This document shows positions 52,916 to 62,400 of a DNA stretch of 64,000 nucleotides, piece after piece (the stretch's first letter is position 1; every line of letters starts with the position of its first letter). Source of the DNA: Lunatimonas salinarum (GTDB lineage Bacteria > Bacteroidota > Bacteroidia > Cytophagales > Cyclobacteriaceae); assembly GCF_017811155.1 (NCBI RefSeq), contig NZ_JACVCV010000010.1, positions 124,001 to 188,000 of the forward strand, in the 5' to 3' direction. The notes under the pieces are model-generated. The model had not been told where the DNA came from. It did not search any database and was given only the letters and a program-made list of their open reading frames with translations. A program made the translations under genes and the position numbers.

Positions 52916-54361
52916 ATGAATAATAAAGAAGCATTTAAGGAATGGATTAAGAAAAATATGGGAGTAGGATCAAATGCTGGATCATCATATTTAAAATCTT
53001 TAGATTGGCTTTCTGATAGGTTTTATGAAAATGATAAAATCAATAGTAAATCAGTTTATGATATAAATGAAATCGAGTTATTAAAACCCCTTTATTCAGA
53101 AATTCTCCAAATCCAAAAGGATGAATCTTCATATATCTTTAACAAAAATGCGCCAGGTTATGGTAGTAAAGGATTCTATTCTGCAAGCCTTGGTAAATAT
53201 ATTGAGTTTTTAGAGCACGAGATTAAAGATAAAGCCGCTCCATATTCAATGAAATTTAATATGACCTCCTTTATTGATGAGTTATATAAATCAGGGTTTC
53301 TATATTCAGAGCGCTTTATTTCCAGGTTCACGGCCTCCTTATTAACTAAGCCTTTTATCATCCTCACAGGCCTTTCCGGTTCTGGTAAAACAAAACTGGC
53401 TCAAGCTTTTGTGCAGTGGATATGTCAGGACAAAAGCCAATACCGGATTATCCCCGTAGGAGCAGACTGGACCAATAGGGAACCACTATTGGGATACCCA
53501 AATGCTTTAAAGCCGGAGGAGTATGTGAAGCCGGATTCTGGGGCCCTTGATTTAATTCTTAGGGCGAATGAAAATCCGGTTTTACCCTACTTCTTGATTC
53601 TGGACGAGATGAACCTGAGCCATGTAGAACGCTATTTTGCAGATTTCCTCAGTGTGATGGAATCCAAAGAGGCCATTCCGCTTTATGCAGAGGGCACCGT
53701 CGATAATGGTGTACCGTCAAAACTGCCTGTGCCGTCCAATCTGTTTATCATAGGAACTGTCAATATAGACGAAACCACCAATATGTTTAGCCCTAAAGTG
53801 CTTGACAGGGCCAATACGATTGAATTCCGTGTGACGGAAAAGGAAATGGAACATTTTCTGGATAATATTCAAGACCTGAACATGGAAGCACTGAATGCTA
53901 AAGGTGCCGGTATGGCCGAAAGTTTCTTACAATTGGCAAAAAACAGGATTTTTCCAGAGACTGATAAAAGCGACATAAACAAAACCCTTATCCGGTTCTT
54001 TGGTGAACTGAAAAAAACAGGTGCTGAATTTGGCTACCGCAGTGCTTCTGAAATTCTCAGACTGATAAATCAGCTCACGGTGATTGACAAAGAACTTGAT
54101 GCCAATGCTAAAATGGATATTGCCATTATGCAAAAGTTGTTGCCCAAACTTCACGGCTCCCGCAGAAAACTATGTCCTGTTCTGGAGACGCTAGGCTCTT
54201 TCTGTATTATAGGGGATTTAAAAATTATTAAGGAAGTTTTTGAAAAAGAAGATTTCGATTTTAATGGCCCCAATGTATTATATCCTTTGTCTCTGGAAAA
54301 GATTGCGCGCATGTACAAAGGAGCAATTGACAACGGATTTACCAGTTTTGCTGAAGCATAA
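52916..54361 (+). CDS. McrB-type AAA+ GTPase of a modification-dependent restriction system
   Basis: This 481-residue protein combines an N-terminal specificity region (about 1-120, no family recognised) with a McrB-like AAA+ motor. Walker A is LTGLSGSGKTKL (near 149), Walker B YFLILDEMNLSHVERYFADF (near 225), and IIGTVNIDETTNMFSP (near 278) holds the McrB-specific sensor region. McrB rings bind GTP and drive a McrC nuclease to cut modified DNA. The start is uncertain: ATG 52916 is chosen over an upstream TTG (52895). The DUF1016 nuclease gene follows 8 bases later, and the McrC-like gene after that. Confidence 0.9.
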   Translation: MNNKEAFKEWIKKNMGVGSNAGSSYLKSLDWLSDRFYENDKINSKSVYDINEIELLKPLYSEILQIQKDESSYIFNKNAPGYGSKGFYSASLGKYIEFLEHEIKDKAAPYSMKFNMTSFIDELYKSGFLYSERFISRFTASLLTKPFIILTGLSGSGKTKLAQAFVQWICQDKSQYRIIPVGADWTNREPLLGYPNALKPEEYVKPDSGALDLILRANENPVLPYFLILDEMNLSHVERYFADFLSVMESKEAIPLYAEGTVDNGVPSKLPVPSNLFIIGTVNIDETTNMFSPKVLDRANTIEFRVTEKEMEHFLDNIQDLNMEALNAKGAGMAESFLQLAKNRIFPETDKSDINKTLIRFFGELKKTGAEFGYRSASEILRLINQLTVIDKELDANAKMDIAIMQKLLPKLHGSRRKLCPVLETLGSFCIIGDLKIIKEVFEKEDFDFNGPNVLYPLSLEKIARMYKGAIDNGFTSFAEA

Positions 54362-54369
54362 GATGATTA

Positions 54370-55407
54370 ATGGCTAGATCCAACTTAGATATCAGATTTT
54401 ATTCGCAAATCATTGAGTTGCTTAATGCTGCCAGACAAAATGTAGTTCGGGCAGTAAATCAAACCATGGTTGTGACCTACCATGAAATCGGTAGGATGAT
54501 TGTAGAAGAAGAGCAAAGTGGCAAGGAAAGGGCCGATTATGGAAGAGAACTTTTGAAGGGTTTATCAGCTAGGCTTACTAAAGAATTTGGCAGGGGGTAC
54601 TCTGTAGACAACCTTGAAAACATGAGGAGGTTGTATCTTACTTACAAAAAATCCGAAACACTGTCTCGGATTTCTTCGGAGTCAAAATCCGAAACACCGT
54701 CTCGGAAATTGAAATCCGCATTCCAGTTAAGCTGGTCCCATTACTTGATACTTATGCGAATTGATCACGACGAGGAACGGCAGTTTTACGAGATAGAGGC
54801 CTCTAAAAACCACTGGAGTGTAAGAGAATTGCAGCGACAATTTGATTCCGAATTGTACACGCGCCTGGTTTTGAGCCGTAACACCAAAAAAGTTAAAGAA
54901 CTTTCTGAAAAAGGTTTGGTAATCGAGCAACCCAAGGATGTAATAAAAGACCCCTATATTTTAGAATTCCTTGGTTTCCCAGAACTCTCATCCTATTCAG
55001 AAACTGAGTTGGAAGATCAAATAATCAGCAAACTAGAACATTTTCTTTTGGAACTAGGCAATGGGTTCACTTTTGTGGGGAGGCAGGTTCGGTTTACTTT
55101 TGATGAAGAGCATTTTAGAGTTGACTTGGTATTTTACAACAGGATACTGAAGTGTTTTGTGTTGATTGATTTGAAAATAGGCAAACTCAGACATCAGGAC
55201 TTGGGTCAGATGCAGATGTATGTGAACTACTATGACCGCTTTGTGAAATTGGATGATGAAAACAAGACCGTTGGTATCATTCTGTGTAAAGACAAAAAAG
55301 ATACAATGGTAGAAATTACCCTGCCTGAAAACAACAAGCAGATTTTTGCCAGTAAATACAAACTGGTGTTGCCCAGCAAAGCCGCGCTGAAGAAGGTAAT
55401 AGAATGA
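54370..55407 (+). CDS. DUF1016 / YhcG-type PD-(D/E)xK nuclease
   Basis: This 345-residue protein has the DUF1016 N-terminal domain (VVTYHEIGRMIVEEE, residues 33-47; YSVDNLENMRRLYLTY) and the YhcG C-terminal nuclease. Catalytic residues fit DLVFYNRILKCFVLIDLKIG (D...D-x-K, near 255-273). LSWSHYLILMRIDH is the family's linker. Between the domains a 36-base DNA unit is repeated (54649-54718), giving KSETLSR/KSETPSR. It sits between the McrB and McrC-like genes, an unusual insertion point. It may be a third effector or a passenger from another defence locus. Confidence 0.88.
   Translation: MARSNLDIRFYSQIIELLNAARQNVVRAVNQTMVVTYHEIGRMIVEEEQSGKERADYGRELLKGLSARLTKEFGRGYSVDNLENMRRLYLTYKKSETLSRISSESKSETPSRKLKSAFQLSWSHYLILMRIDHDEERQFYEIEASKNHWSVRELQRQFDSELYTRLVLSRNTKKVKELSEKGLVIEQPKDVIKDPYILEFLGFPELSSYSETELEDQIISKLEHFLLELGNGFTFVGRQVRFTFDEEHFRVDLVFYNRILKCFVLIDLKIGKLRHQDLGQMQMYVNYYDRFVKLDDENKTVGIILCKDKKDTMVEITLPENNKQIFASKYKLVLPSKAALKKVIE
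54649..54718 (+). repeat. In-frame 36-base tandem repeat inside the DUF1016 gene
   Basis: AAATCCGAAACACTGTCTCG at 54649 recurs at 54685 with one change, and AAATCCG starts a third partial unit at 54712. The spacing of 36 keeps the frame, so copy-number change would lengthen or shorten the linker without breaking the protein. Confidence 0.75.
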
Positions 55408-55417
55408 TGCACAAACG

Positions 55418-57700
55418 GTGAGAGAACTTATTGAAATAACGCTGGATTTAGGTTATATAGAACGTGATCTTTCACTAACAATAAATGAGAGAGCAAACAA
55501 CACGTTGTTTGTAGTGGAAGATGCTACAGAACATGGTGAAGCTCCCTATCAATTGATAGAAGGCTGTTTTTACGACTACGAATTAAGCAATCCTAACTAC
55601 TTTTTGGCAGACCCTTATGACAACGTTGTCCAGGCACATAAAAGGGTAAGTCACATCGGCAGAATAGCTCCGAATATATATGTAGGTACCCTTGAAATCC
55701 CCATTTTTAGGAAAGATGAAGCAGAGCCAAAAGCAGTAATTCAGTTGGAGGTCCAATCCATAAAATCCGGCTATCGAGACGATTATCGAGATATGTTGGA
55801 GTTGATCACAGAAAAATGTACCGACCTAATATTACAGGCTAATTCGCCAGTTTCGCATCATTTTGAAATTAACCATGCCAAAGACAGTCATACGCTTTAT
55901 CAGAAATTTGCATTCATAAAATCAGTGATCAATACAGATGAATTTGCGGAGGCTATCCACAGGATCGTCACAGCTCCTGTCACCAAATGGACTGAAATAT
56001 CCGAATACAAAGACATCCGTAATGCCAAAAGATTCTCAAATACCAATGTCAAGGAATTTTTAAAAGGAGGAAACCGGACACGATTACCTGAATCCCATTA
56101 TTTGAAGAAATTTGGAATAGAGTCGCTTCCTGAAAGGATTACGTCGATTCGTAAAACGGATTCCGTAGATACGCCCGAAAACCGCTTTATCAAACATGCT
56201 TTGGAGACTTTTCTGAAGTTCTGCACTGACATCAACGATAAGGCAAAAAAATTTGGGCATCGGAAAACGGAGGGTGAGTCAGAAATGGTGATTCGTGAGC
56301 TTGAAAGCCAGTTGCACCATAGCATTTTTAAAGAGATTTCAAAACCAACCACCTTAAAGCTGAACAGTCCAGTGCTCCAACGAAAGGAGGGTTATCGTGA
56401 AGTATTGCGGGTATGGCTTATGTTTGAACTAGCCGCCAAACTTATTTGGTCAGGTGGTGATGATATTTACAGTGGAGGTAAAAAAGACATTGCTACTTTA
56501 TATGAATACTGGCTCTTTTTCAAACTGCTTGACTTGTTTCAAAGCATTTTTGAAATAGAACCCACAGACATATCTGATCTGATAAAAGAAACACCTGATG
56601 GCCTGAATCTTCAAATCAAGCAAGGAAAATTCACCGCAATAAGAGGGGTTTTTGATTCCGGATCCAGAAAATTAAATGTCCGGTTTAACTATAACCGTTC
56701 CTTCAGCGGAAAGAAAACCTACCCGGATTACGGCAGTTGGACAACAACGCTAAGGCCTGACTACACGCTTTCCCTTTGGCCCTTTGGTATTTCAGAGGCA
56801 GAAGCAGAAAAACAGGAGTTGATCGTGCATGTTCACTTTGATGCAAAGTATAAGGTTGCCAATCTAACGGAATTTCTAGACCAAAGCTCTGAAAAGGAAT
56901 TGGATGAAGAAAAAACCCAAAACCGCAAAGGAATTTATAAAAACGCTGACTTGCTAAAAATGCATGCCTATAAGGATGCTATTCGAAGAACTGGTGGAGC
57001 CTATGTCTTGTATCCCGGAGATAAATCCATCAATCAGAAGGGTTTTCATGAAATCATTCCTGGGCTTGGTGCTTTTCCGGTTCGCCCTTCCAAATTAGAC
57101 AGTGGAATTGGTGAGTTGAAAGGATTTATTCAGGAGATTTTAGAACACTTTATTAACCGCGCATCGCAAAGAGAGAAAATAGCATTAAGATTCTACGAGG
57201 TTCATAAAACCGAGCCTAAAGAAGACGATCGGGTTAATGAATTCCTTCCAGAGCCTTATGGAGAAAACAGGGCTTTAATTCCAGATGAAACTTATGTTTT
57301 GGTGGGATATTACAAGTCTCAAGAACATTTGGCATGGATAGAAAAAAACAGGAAATACAACTTTAGAACAGGAACTGGGAACGGATCACTGGCTTTGGAT
57401 TCCCAGGCTGTCAGTTCCAAATTTCTATTGCTCCATAAAGAAGGAGACAAAGACTCCTCTATACTTTGGAAGATAGTAAGTAAAGGGCCAAAAGTGTATT
57501 CAAAAAATGATTTACTAAAAATCAGGTACCCAAGCCCTTCCCATGAATTCTATTTGGTTATTGATTTGGAGCCTGTCGTGGACAAAGAGTTGATTGGAAA
57601 GACTTGGAAGTTTAAAAACCTTGAAAATTTTAAAAAGGGGAATGCTTCTGCTTTTCCTTTTACCACAAGTCTGGCTGAATTGATCAAGAATAAAGTCTAG
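55418..57700 (+). CDS. McrC-like DUF2357 / PDDEXK_7 restriction nuclease
   Basis: This 760-residue protein is the long McrC form with a DUF2357 domain (about 60-330) and a nuclease core. LRPDYTLSLWPFG (near 444) supplies the aspartate and VHVHFDAKYKV (near 472-482) the D-x-K part. ATLYEYWLFFKLLDL just before is typical of the family. The last 150 residues (ETYVLVGYYKSQEHLAWIEK) form an extra domain of unknown role. McrC is the nuclease partner that the McrB motor activates. The start is GTG 55418, 10 bases after the DUF1016 stop; no earlier ATG fits. Confidence 0.86.
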   Translation: MRELIEITLDLGYIERDLSLTINERANNTLFVVEDATEHGEAPYQLIEGCFYDYELSNPNYFLADPYDNVVQAHKRVSHIGRIAPNIYVGTLEIPIFRKDEAEPKAVIQLEVQSIKSGYRDDYRDMLELITEKCTDLILQANSPVSHHFEINHAKDSHTLYQKFAFIKSVINTDEFAEAIHRIVTAPVTKWTEISEYKDIRNAKRFSNTNVKEFLKGGNRTRLPESHYLKKFGIESLPERITSIRKTDSVDTPENRFIKHALETFLKFCTDINDKAKKFGHRKTEGESEMVIRELESQLHHSIFKEISKPTTLKLNSPVLQRKEGYREVLRVWLMFELAAKLIWSGGDDIYSGGKKDIATLYEYWLFFKLLDLFQSIFEIEPTDISDLIKETPDGLNLQIKQGKFTAIRGVFDSGSRKLNVRFNYNRSFSGKKTYPDYGSWTTTLRPDYTLSLWPFGISEAEAEKQELIVHVHFDAKYKVANLTEFLDQSSEKELDEEKTQNRKGIYKNADLLKMHAYKDAIRRTGGAYVLYPGDKSINQKGFHEIIPGLGAFPVRPSKLDSGIGELKGFIQEILEHFINRASQREKIALRFYEVHKTEPKEDDRVNEFLPEPYGENRALIPDETYVLVGYYKSQEHLAWIEKNRKYNFRTGTGNGSLALDSQAVSSKFLLLHKEGDKDSSILWKIVSKGPKVYSKNDLLKIRYPSPSHEFYLVIDLEPVVDKELIGKTWKFKNLENFKKGNASAFPFTTSLAELIKNKV

Positions 57701-57717
57701 CTGGTATGAAGGAAAGA

Positions 57718-57885
57718 TTACTGCAATTGGAAACTGCTTAGATTTCCGGTCAGGCTATCCACCACCCGCTTCACACACATCCCCAGTTCCTTCTTCACCT
57801 CAAAATCCCAAAACCGTAGCAGGGTCCAGCCTTTGGACAGGTAATACAGGATGATCTCGCGGTCACGCTGCCTGCTTCGCTGGAT
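57718..57885 (-). pseudogene. C-terminal fragment of a Vsr/DUF559-like endonuclease
   Basis: Reading the minus strand from 57885 gives RQRDREIILYYLSKGWTLLR then FWDFEVKKELGMCVKRVVDS, the typical C-terminal half of Vsr or DUF559 nucleases (RD-x-E ... GW-x-LR-W). A stop codon at 57888-57886 interrupts it, and nothing of the N-terminal catalytic part is present. Vsr enzymes repair T:G mismatches from deaminated 5-methylcytosine and usually travel with C5 methyltransferases, so it was probably once part of this island. Confidence 0.65.
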
Positions 57886-57975
57886 TTAGGGGATCAAATA
57901 GCAACTGTTGAATATGATCGTGAACGCAAAACCCTAATATGTCCACGAAGTGTACTTATAGAGCCAGAGAAATAA
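57880..57975 (+). other. Unidentified coding-like fragment
   Basis: A short open segment reads LDLGDQIATVEYDRERKTLI and then CPRSVLIEPEK before a stop at 57973-57975. It looks protein-like and could be the end of a lost gene. I recognise no family. It abuts the Vsr fragment and the right edge of the island. Confidence 0.25.
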
Positions 57976-58044
57976 TCTATACGCCACCAAGAGGGGCAAG
58001 GATCGAGGAACATTTGATGGGGTTGGCGAATAAGTGGAAATATC

Positions 58045-58078
58045 AAAGCTGTTTACCGATACGATAAACAGCTTTTTT
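58045..58078. terminator. Terminator between the defence island and nrdA
   Basis: 11-bp stem (AAAGCTGTTTA with TAAACAGCTTT, 9-base loop) followed on the plus strand by further T. It lies 25 bases beyond the nrdA stop, so it could serve both directions. Confidence 0.75.
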
Positions 58079-58102
58079 AAAACCTATCTGTTAGTTAATT
58101 TC

Positions 58103-60493
58103 TTAACTACCACACATTTCGCATCCCTCAGGATCATCGAGTGAACAGGCGATGGCTTCCTGATTCTGCTTCTTAGCTTCTTCTGCGGCCACCTCGTTAG
58201 GGGTGGCGAGTTGGCTTTTATCTACGGTAAACTGGATCGCACTGGTAGCAGCTTTGGAACGCAGGTAATAAATGCCCGTTTTAAGACCTTTCTTCCAAGA
58301 GTAGAAGTGCATGGAAGTAAGCTTGCCAAAATTAGGTTCCTGTAGGAAAAGATTCATACTTTGGGATTGGCAAATATAGGCGCCTCGGTCGGCGGCCATA
58401 TCGATGATCACTTTTTGCGAAATTTCCCACACCGTCTTATACAGATCCTTCAAATGCTGAGGTATACCCGGAATGTTCTGAATGGAACCGTTAGCAGCGA
58501 TGATTCGGTTTTTCATACTTTCATTCCACAGGCCTGCTTGGATAAGGTCCTTCAGCAAATGCTTGTTAACCACGATGAACTCTCCAGAAAGTGTCCTTCT
58601 CGTGTAAATATTCGAAGTGTAGGGCTCAAAACATTCGTTATTGCCCAATATCTGAGAGGTGGAGGCCGTAGGCATCGGTGCCACCAACAGAGAGTTTCGT
58701 ACGCCGTACTTTTTCACTTTTTCTTTCAGTTCGGACCAGTTCCATCGGCCAGACTTCGGGGTCACACCCCACAGGTCAAATTGAAACTGACCTTTAGATA
58801 CCGGCGAACCTTCATAGGTTTCATACGTACCCTGCTCTTTGGCCAGCTCCATGGAAGTTTCCATAGCTGCGTAGTAGATGGTTTCGAAGATATCTTCATT
58901 TAAGCCTTTTGCTTCCTCTGAGTCAAAAGGCATGCGCAACATAATAAAGGCATCTGCCAAGCCTTGCACGCCAAGCCCAATGGGACGGTGTCTGAAGTTG
59001 GATCTCCTGGCTTCCTCTACCGGGTAGAAATTCACATCGATCACCTTATTCAGGTTTCGAGTGGCCACTTTGGCTACCTCGTATAGGCGCTGATGGTCAA
59101 AATATCTTTTGCCATCTTTTCCTTCCACCACAAATTTTGGCAGGGCCAGTGACGCCAAATTACATACGGCTACTTCATCTGGCGAAGTATACTCCAGAAT
59201 TTCCGTACACAGATTGGATGACTTTATAGTACCGAGATTCTTTTGGTTGGATTTACTGTTGGCGGCATCTTTGTATAGCAGGTAAGGGGTGCCCGTCTCG
59301 ATCTGAGATTCCAACACCTCAAACCACAGTTCCTGTGCCTTGATGGTTTCTCTGGCCCGGCCTTCCTTTTCGTATTTTTCGTAAAGTCGTTCAAATTCTG
59401 CTCCATGGCACTCGGCGAGACCCGGCGCCTCGTTCGGGCAGAAGAGTGACCAATCTTCGTTTGCCTCCACGCGTTTCATAAACAGGTCAGAAACCCAAAG
59501 TGCGTAAAACAGATCTCTGGCCCGTAATTCCTCTTTTCCGTGGTTCTTCTTCAAATCGAGGAAATCTTTGATGTCCGCATGCCAAGGTTCCAAATAAACC
59601 GCAAAGCTCCCTTTGCGCTTTCCCCCACCCTGATCCACGTAACGGGCGGTCATATCGAAGTTACGAAGCATAGGCACAATACCGTTAGACTTACCGTTTG
59701 TTCCCCGAATATAAGAGCCCTTGGCCCTAACATTGTGAATGGAGAGTCCAATGCCGCCTGCAGACTGGGAAATTTTAGCGCATTGCTTTAGGGTATCGTA
59801 GATACCATCGATGCTATCGTCCTTCATTGTCAATAGGAAGCAGGAAGACAACTGTGGCTTGGGAGTGCCGGCATTGAACAGGGTGGGAGTAGCGTGGGTA
59901 AACCATTTCTGTGACAACAAATGGTAGGTTTCTATCGCGGCTTCCAAATCTTCCTTGTGAATACCAATTGCCACACGCATCAGCATATGCTGTGGACGCT
60001 CCACGACTTTTCCGTCTAGCTTTATGAGGTAACTTCGCTCCAATGTTTTGAAGCCAAAGTAATCGTAATCAAAATCCCTATCATAATCGATTACCTCATC
60101 AAGGCGGGCGGCGTGTTGCTTCACTATACCGTAGACATCCGGAGCGATCAATGCCGCATTTTCATTGGTAATGGGGTTGATATAGGTATACAGCCGCTTC
60201 ATCGTATTGGAAAAAGACTGGCTGGTGGTCTTATGTAGGTTTGAAATGGCTATCCGAGCAGCCAAGATGGCATAATCCGGATGCTTTACCGTAAGCGACG
60301 CACATACCTCGGCAGCCAAGTTATCCAACTCTGTTGTGGTAACTCCATCGTACAGCCCGTCGATGACTTTCTTGGCGATTTCTATGGGATGGATATACCT
60401 GGCATCCAATCCATAGCACAAATTCTCAATCCTTGCGGTGATCTTGTCAAACCTGACTGATTCCCGGCGTCCGTCTCTTTTGATTACTAACAT
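58103..60493 (-). CDS. nrdA: Ribonucleoside-diphosphate reductase, alpha subunit (class Ia)
   Basis: NrdA reduces ribonucleoside diphosphates to deoxy forms. The 796-residue protein has an N-terminal ATP-cone ([18 protein letters not shown], allosteric site) and a catalytic barrel. Cysteines are seen in [12 protein letters not shown] and SSNLCTEI, and loop 1/2 residues in [14 protein letters not shown]. The C-terminal redox pair is [26 protein letters not shown] is the typical substrate-binding region. It follows nrdB by 21 bases on the same strand. All essential residues are present. Confidence 0.97.
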   Translation of the reverse strand: MLVIKRDGRRESVRFDKITARIENLCYGLDARYIHPIEIAKKVIDGLYDGVTTTELDNLAAEVCASLTVKHPDYAILAARIAISNLHKTTSQSFSNTMKRLYTYINPITNENAALIAPDVYGIVKQHAARLDEVIDYDRDFDYDYFGFKTLERSYLIKLDGKVVERPQHMLMRVAIGIHKEDLEAAIETYHLLSQKWFTHATPTLFNAGTPKPQLSSCFLLTMKDDSIDGIYDTLKQCAKISQSAGGIGLSIHNVRAKGSYIRGTNGKSNGIVPMLRNFDMTARYVDQGGGKRKGSFAVYLEPWHADIKDFLDLKKNHGKEELRARDLFYALWVSDLFMKRVEANEDWSLFCPNEAPGLAECHGAEFERLYEKYEKEGRARETIKAQELWFEVLESQIETGTPYLLYKDAANSKSNQKNLGTIKSSNLCTEILEYTSPDEVAVCNLASLALPKFVVEGKDGKRYFDHQRLYEVAKVATRNLNKVIDVNFYPVEEARRSNFRHRPIGLGVQGLADAFIMLRMPFDSEEAKGLNEDIFETIYYAAMETSMELAKEQGTYETYEGSPVSKGQFQFDLWGVTPKSGRWNWSELKEKVKKYGVRNSLLVAPMPTASTSQILGNNECFEPYTSNIYTRRTLSGEFIVVNKHLLKDLIQAGLWNESMKNRIIAANGSIQNIPGIPQHLKDLYKTVWEISQKVIIDMAADRGAYICQSQSMNLFLQEPNFGKLTSMHFYSWKKGLKTGIYYLRSKAATSAIQFTVDKSQLATPNEVAAEEAKKQNQEAIACSLDDPEGCEMCGS

Positions 60494-60514
60494 GCTGCTG
60501 TCTTTTACTTAAAA

Positions 60515-61498
60515 TTAAAAATCCTCTTCAATGGAAAACTTGCTACCGGATGATGCTACCTCTTTGTTTTTCATCACACCGGCTTTCTGATAATCACCTA
60601 CCCGCTTCTCAAAGAAATTGGTCTTACCCTGAAGGGAAATCATATCCATAAAATCAAATGGATTTGTACTGTTCCATACTTTGGGGCAACCCAATTCACC
60701 CAATAACCTGTCTGCCACAAATTCAATGTATTGGCACATCAGGTCTGCATTCATGCCGATCAACCTTACCGGAAGGGCATCTGTTACAAACTCTTTTTCT
60801 ATCTCTACCGCATTTTTGATGATCGCAGTGATCTGCTCTACAGGCAGTTTGTTGACTACATGGTTATTGTAAAGATGGCAGGCGAAATCACAGTGCAACC
60901 CCTCATCCCGTGAGATCAACTCGTTCGAAAAAGTCAATCCGGGCATTAGGCCCCGCTTTTTTAGCCAGAAAATGGAGCAGAAAGAACCGGAGAAAAAGAT
61001 TCCCTCTACTGCAGCAAAGGCAATCAAACGCTCCTGGAAATTGCCCTGATCTATCCAACGCAGTGCCCACTCGGCTTTTTTCTTGACGCAATCCAAATGT
61101 TCTATCGCATTCAAAAGCTTGTCGCGCTCATCCGGGTTTTTGATGTATGTATCAATCAACAGGCTGTAGGTCTCACTATGGATGTTTTCCATCGCAATTT
61201 GGAAACCATAGAAAAACTTCGCTTCGGTGTATTGCACTTCAGAGACAAAATGTTCAGCTAGATTTTCATTCACGATGCCATCACTCGCCGCAAAAAAGGC
61301 AAGCACATGGGAAATAAAATGACGCTCGCCATCATTCAAATCCTTCCAGTCGCTTAAGTCCTGTCCGAGATCAATTTCTTCGGCAGTCCAAAAACTCGCC
61401 TCTGCTTTTTTATAATATTCCCAAATATCATCGTGCTGAATGGGAAATAATACAAACCTACTGTTGTCTCCTTGTTCTAATATGGGTTCTGTTCTCAT
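60515..61498 (-). CDS. nrdB: Ribonucleoside-diphosphate reductase, beta subunit (class Ia)
   Basis: NrdB carries the di-iron tyrosyl radical needed by NrdA. The 327-residue ferritin-like protein has iron ligands in [15 protein letters not shown] (D/E, near 33-47) and [20 protein letters not shown] (E and H, near 93-112), and in the second pair [16 protein letters not shown] (E and H). The radical tyrosine candidate lies in the [12 protein letters not shown] helix. It is first in the nrdB-nrdA operon, the reverse of the order in many bacteria. The upstream region contains repeated palindromes and DnaA-box-like sequences. Confidence 0.96.
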   Translation of the reverse strand: MRTEPILEQGDNSRFVLFPIQHDDIWEYYKKAEASFWTAEEIDLGQDLSDWKDLNDGERHFISHVLAFFAASDGIVNENLAEHFVSEVQYTEAKFFYGFQIAMENIHSETYSLLIDTYIKNPDERDKLLNAIEHLDCVKKKAEWALRWIDQGNFQERLIAFAAVEGIFFSGSFCSIFWLKKRGLMPGLTFSNELISRDEGLHCDFACHLYNNHVVNKLPVEQITAIIKNAVEIEKEFVTDALPVRLIGMNADLMCQYIEFVADRLLGELGCPKVWNSTNPFDFMDMISLQGKTNFFEKRVGDYQKAGVMKNKEVASSGSKFSIEEDF

Positions 61499-61978
61499 GG
61501 TAATCTATTTACGTCGTTAAGTTTATGCTCACTCAGCCTCAAGGTTTCACCGCCTGCTAAACTTCCCTTCTGTGCTTATTTAGGTTGACAAATTCGATTC
61601 TTCGCCTAGATTTGCGAAAACATCCTAACAAATATGGCTAACATAAACCACAAAACAAAGCGGAGGTTAGCCAAAATTGGCATTTTTTTGACTATTGTTC
61701 AACGATACTTAATAAATTGTAAAACAGTAGGATAATAAATATAGAATAAAGTTATGGTTTAATTTAATAGCCGCTGATTTGGCTACTGAAAAAAAACACG
61801 TTTTTGACAAAAAAGTTTTCCACAGAAATAATCCACATTTTTTTGACCATTGGTCAGTTCGCAATGAAAATAACCTCCCTGAATAGTTTACAATAAAATG
61901 GCACCTTGTGTACGGGTATTGCTAGCGTACATATGCCACCAAATCACATCCATAGACCATTTAATTATCAGCGTTTTA
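61499..61978. promoter_or_regulatory. Regulatory region between nrdB and rplU
   Basis: No gene is seen. The region holds a GGCTAAC/GTTAGCC inverted repeat (61636-61642, 61666-61672) and a perfect palindrome GCCAAAATTGGC (61670-61681). Two 20-base repeats differ at two positions (ATTTTTTTGACTATTGTTCA at 61682-61701; ATTTTTTTGACCATTGGTCA at 61837-61856). Two DnaA-box-like sequences lie 13 bases apart (TTTTCCACA at 61816, TAATCCACA at 61829). These are plausible sites for control of the nrd operon by a repressor and by DnaA. Confidence 0.5.
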
Positions 61979-62009
61979 TTGTTTTAATCCTAAAAGCTAG
62001 CTATATTTG
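61979..62009 (+). promoter_or_regulatory. Promoter of rplU-rpmA
   Basis: TTG (61979-61981), 20 bases, TATATTTG (62002-62009): consensus Bacteroidota promoter, 38 bases before the L21 start. Confidence 0.8.
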
Positions 62010-62046
62010 CACCTCAATTTTATAAATCGTATTATTCAACCAGTTT

Positions 62047-62358
62047 ATGTACGCAATAGTTAACATATCCGGTAAGCAGTTCAAAGTAACAAAAGATCAA
62101 CAGATTTATGCCCCTAAAATGGCTGCTGATGTTGACGCTTCCGTAGAGTTCGATGAGGTTTTGTTGGCAGAAGACAATGGAACGGTATCGATAGGCGCTC
62201 CTTTGTTGGATGGTGCCAAAGTGTCGGCCAAAGTGCTGGCGCACGTGAAAGGTGACAAGGTAATTGTCTTCAAAAAAAGACGAAGAAAGGGTTACAAGAA
62301 GAAAAACGGTCACAGACAGCAATTCACAAAAATTCAAATCGAAGGTATCACCCTCTAA
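62047..62358 (+). CDS. rplU: 50S ribosomal protein L21
   Basis: This 103-residue large-subunit protein binds 23S rRNA. It is identified by MYAIVNISGKQFKVTKDQQI at the start and KKRRRKGYKKKNGHRQQFTK near the end, the family signature. Length is normal. L27 follows 42 bases later, the standard rplU-rpmA order. Confidence 0.97.
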   Translation: MYAIVNISGKQFKVTKDQQIYAPKMAADVDASVEFDEVLLAEDNGTVSIGAPLLDGAKVSAKVLAHVKGDKVIVFKKRRRKGYKKKNGHRQQFTKIQIEGITL

Positions 62359-62400
62359 TCCAAAGGGGAAGTATCCGTTAATTCTAAAATATTTTCAATC

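Noticed and set aside
47000-57800. Prophage or integrative element carrying the defence genes
   Set aside because: No integrase, structural phage gene, tRNA target or flanking direct repeat is visible in the window.
61776-61790. ACTGAAAAAAAA, similar to the left half of palindrome A
   Set aside because: The right half is CACG instead of TTTCAGT, and no TTTG lies at the expected spacing on either strand.
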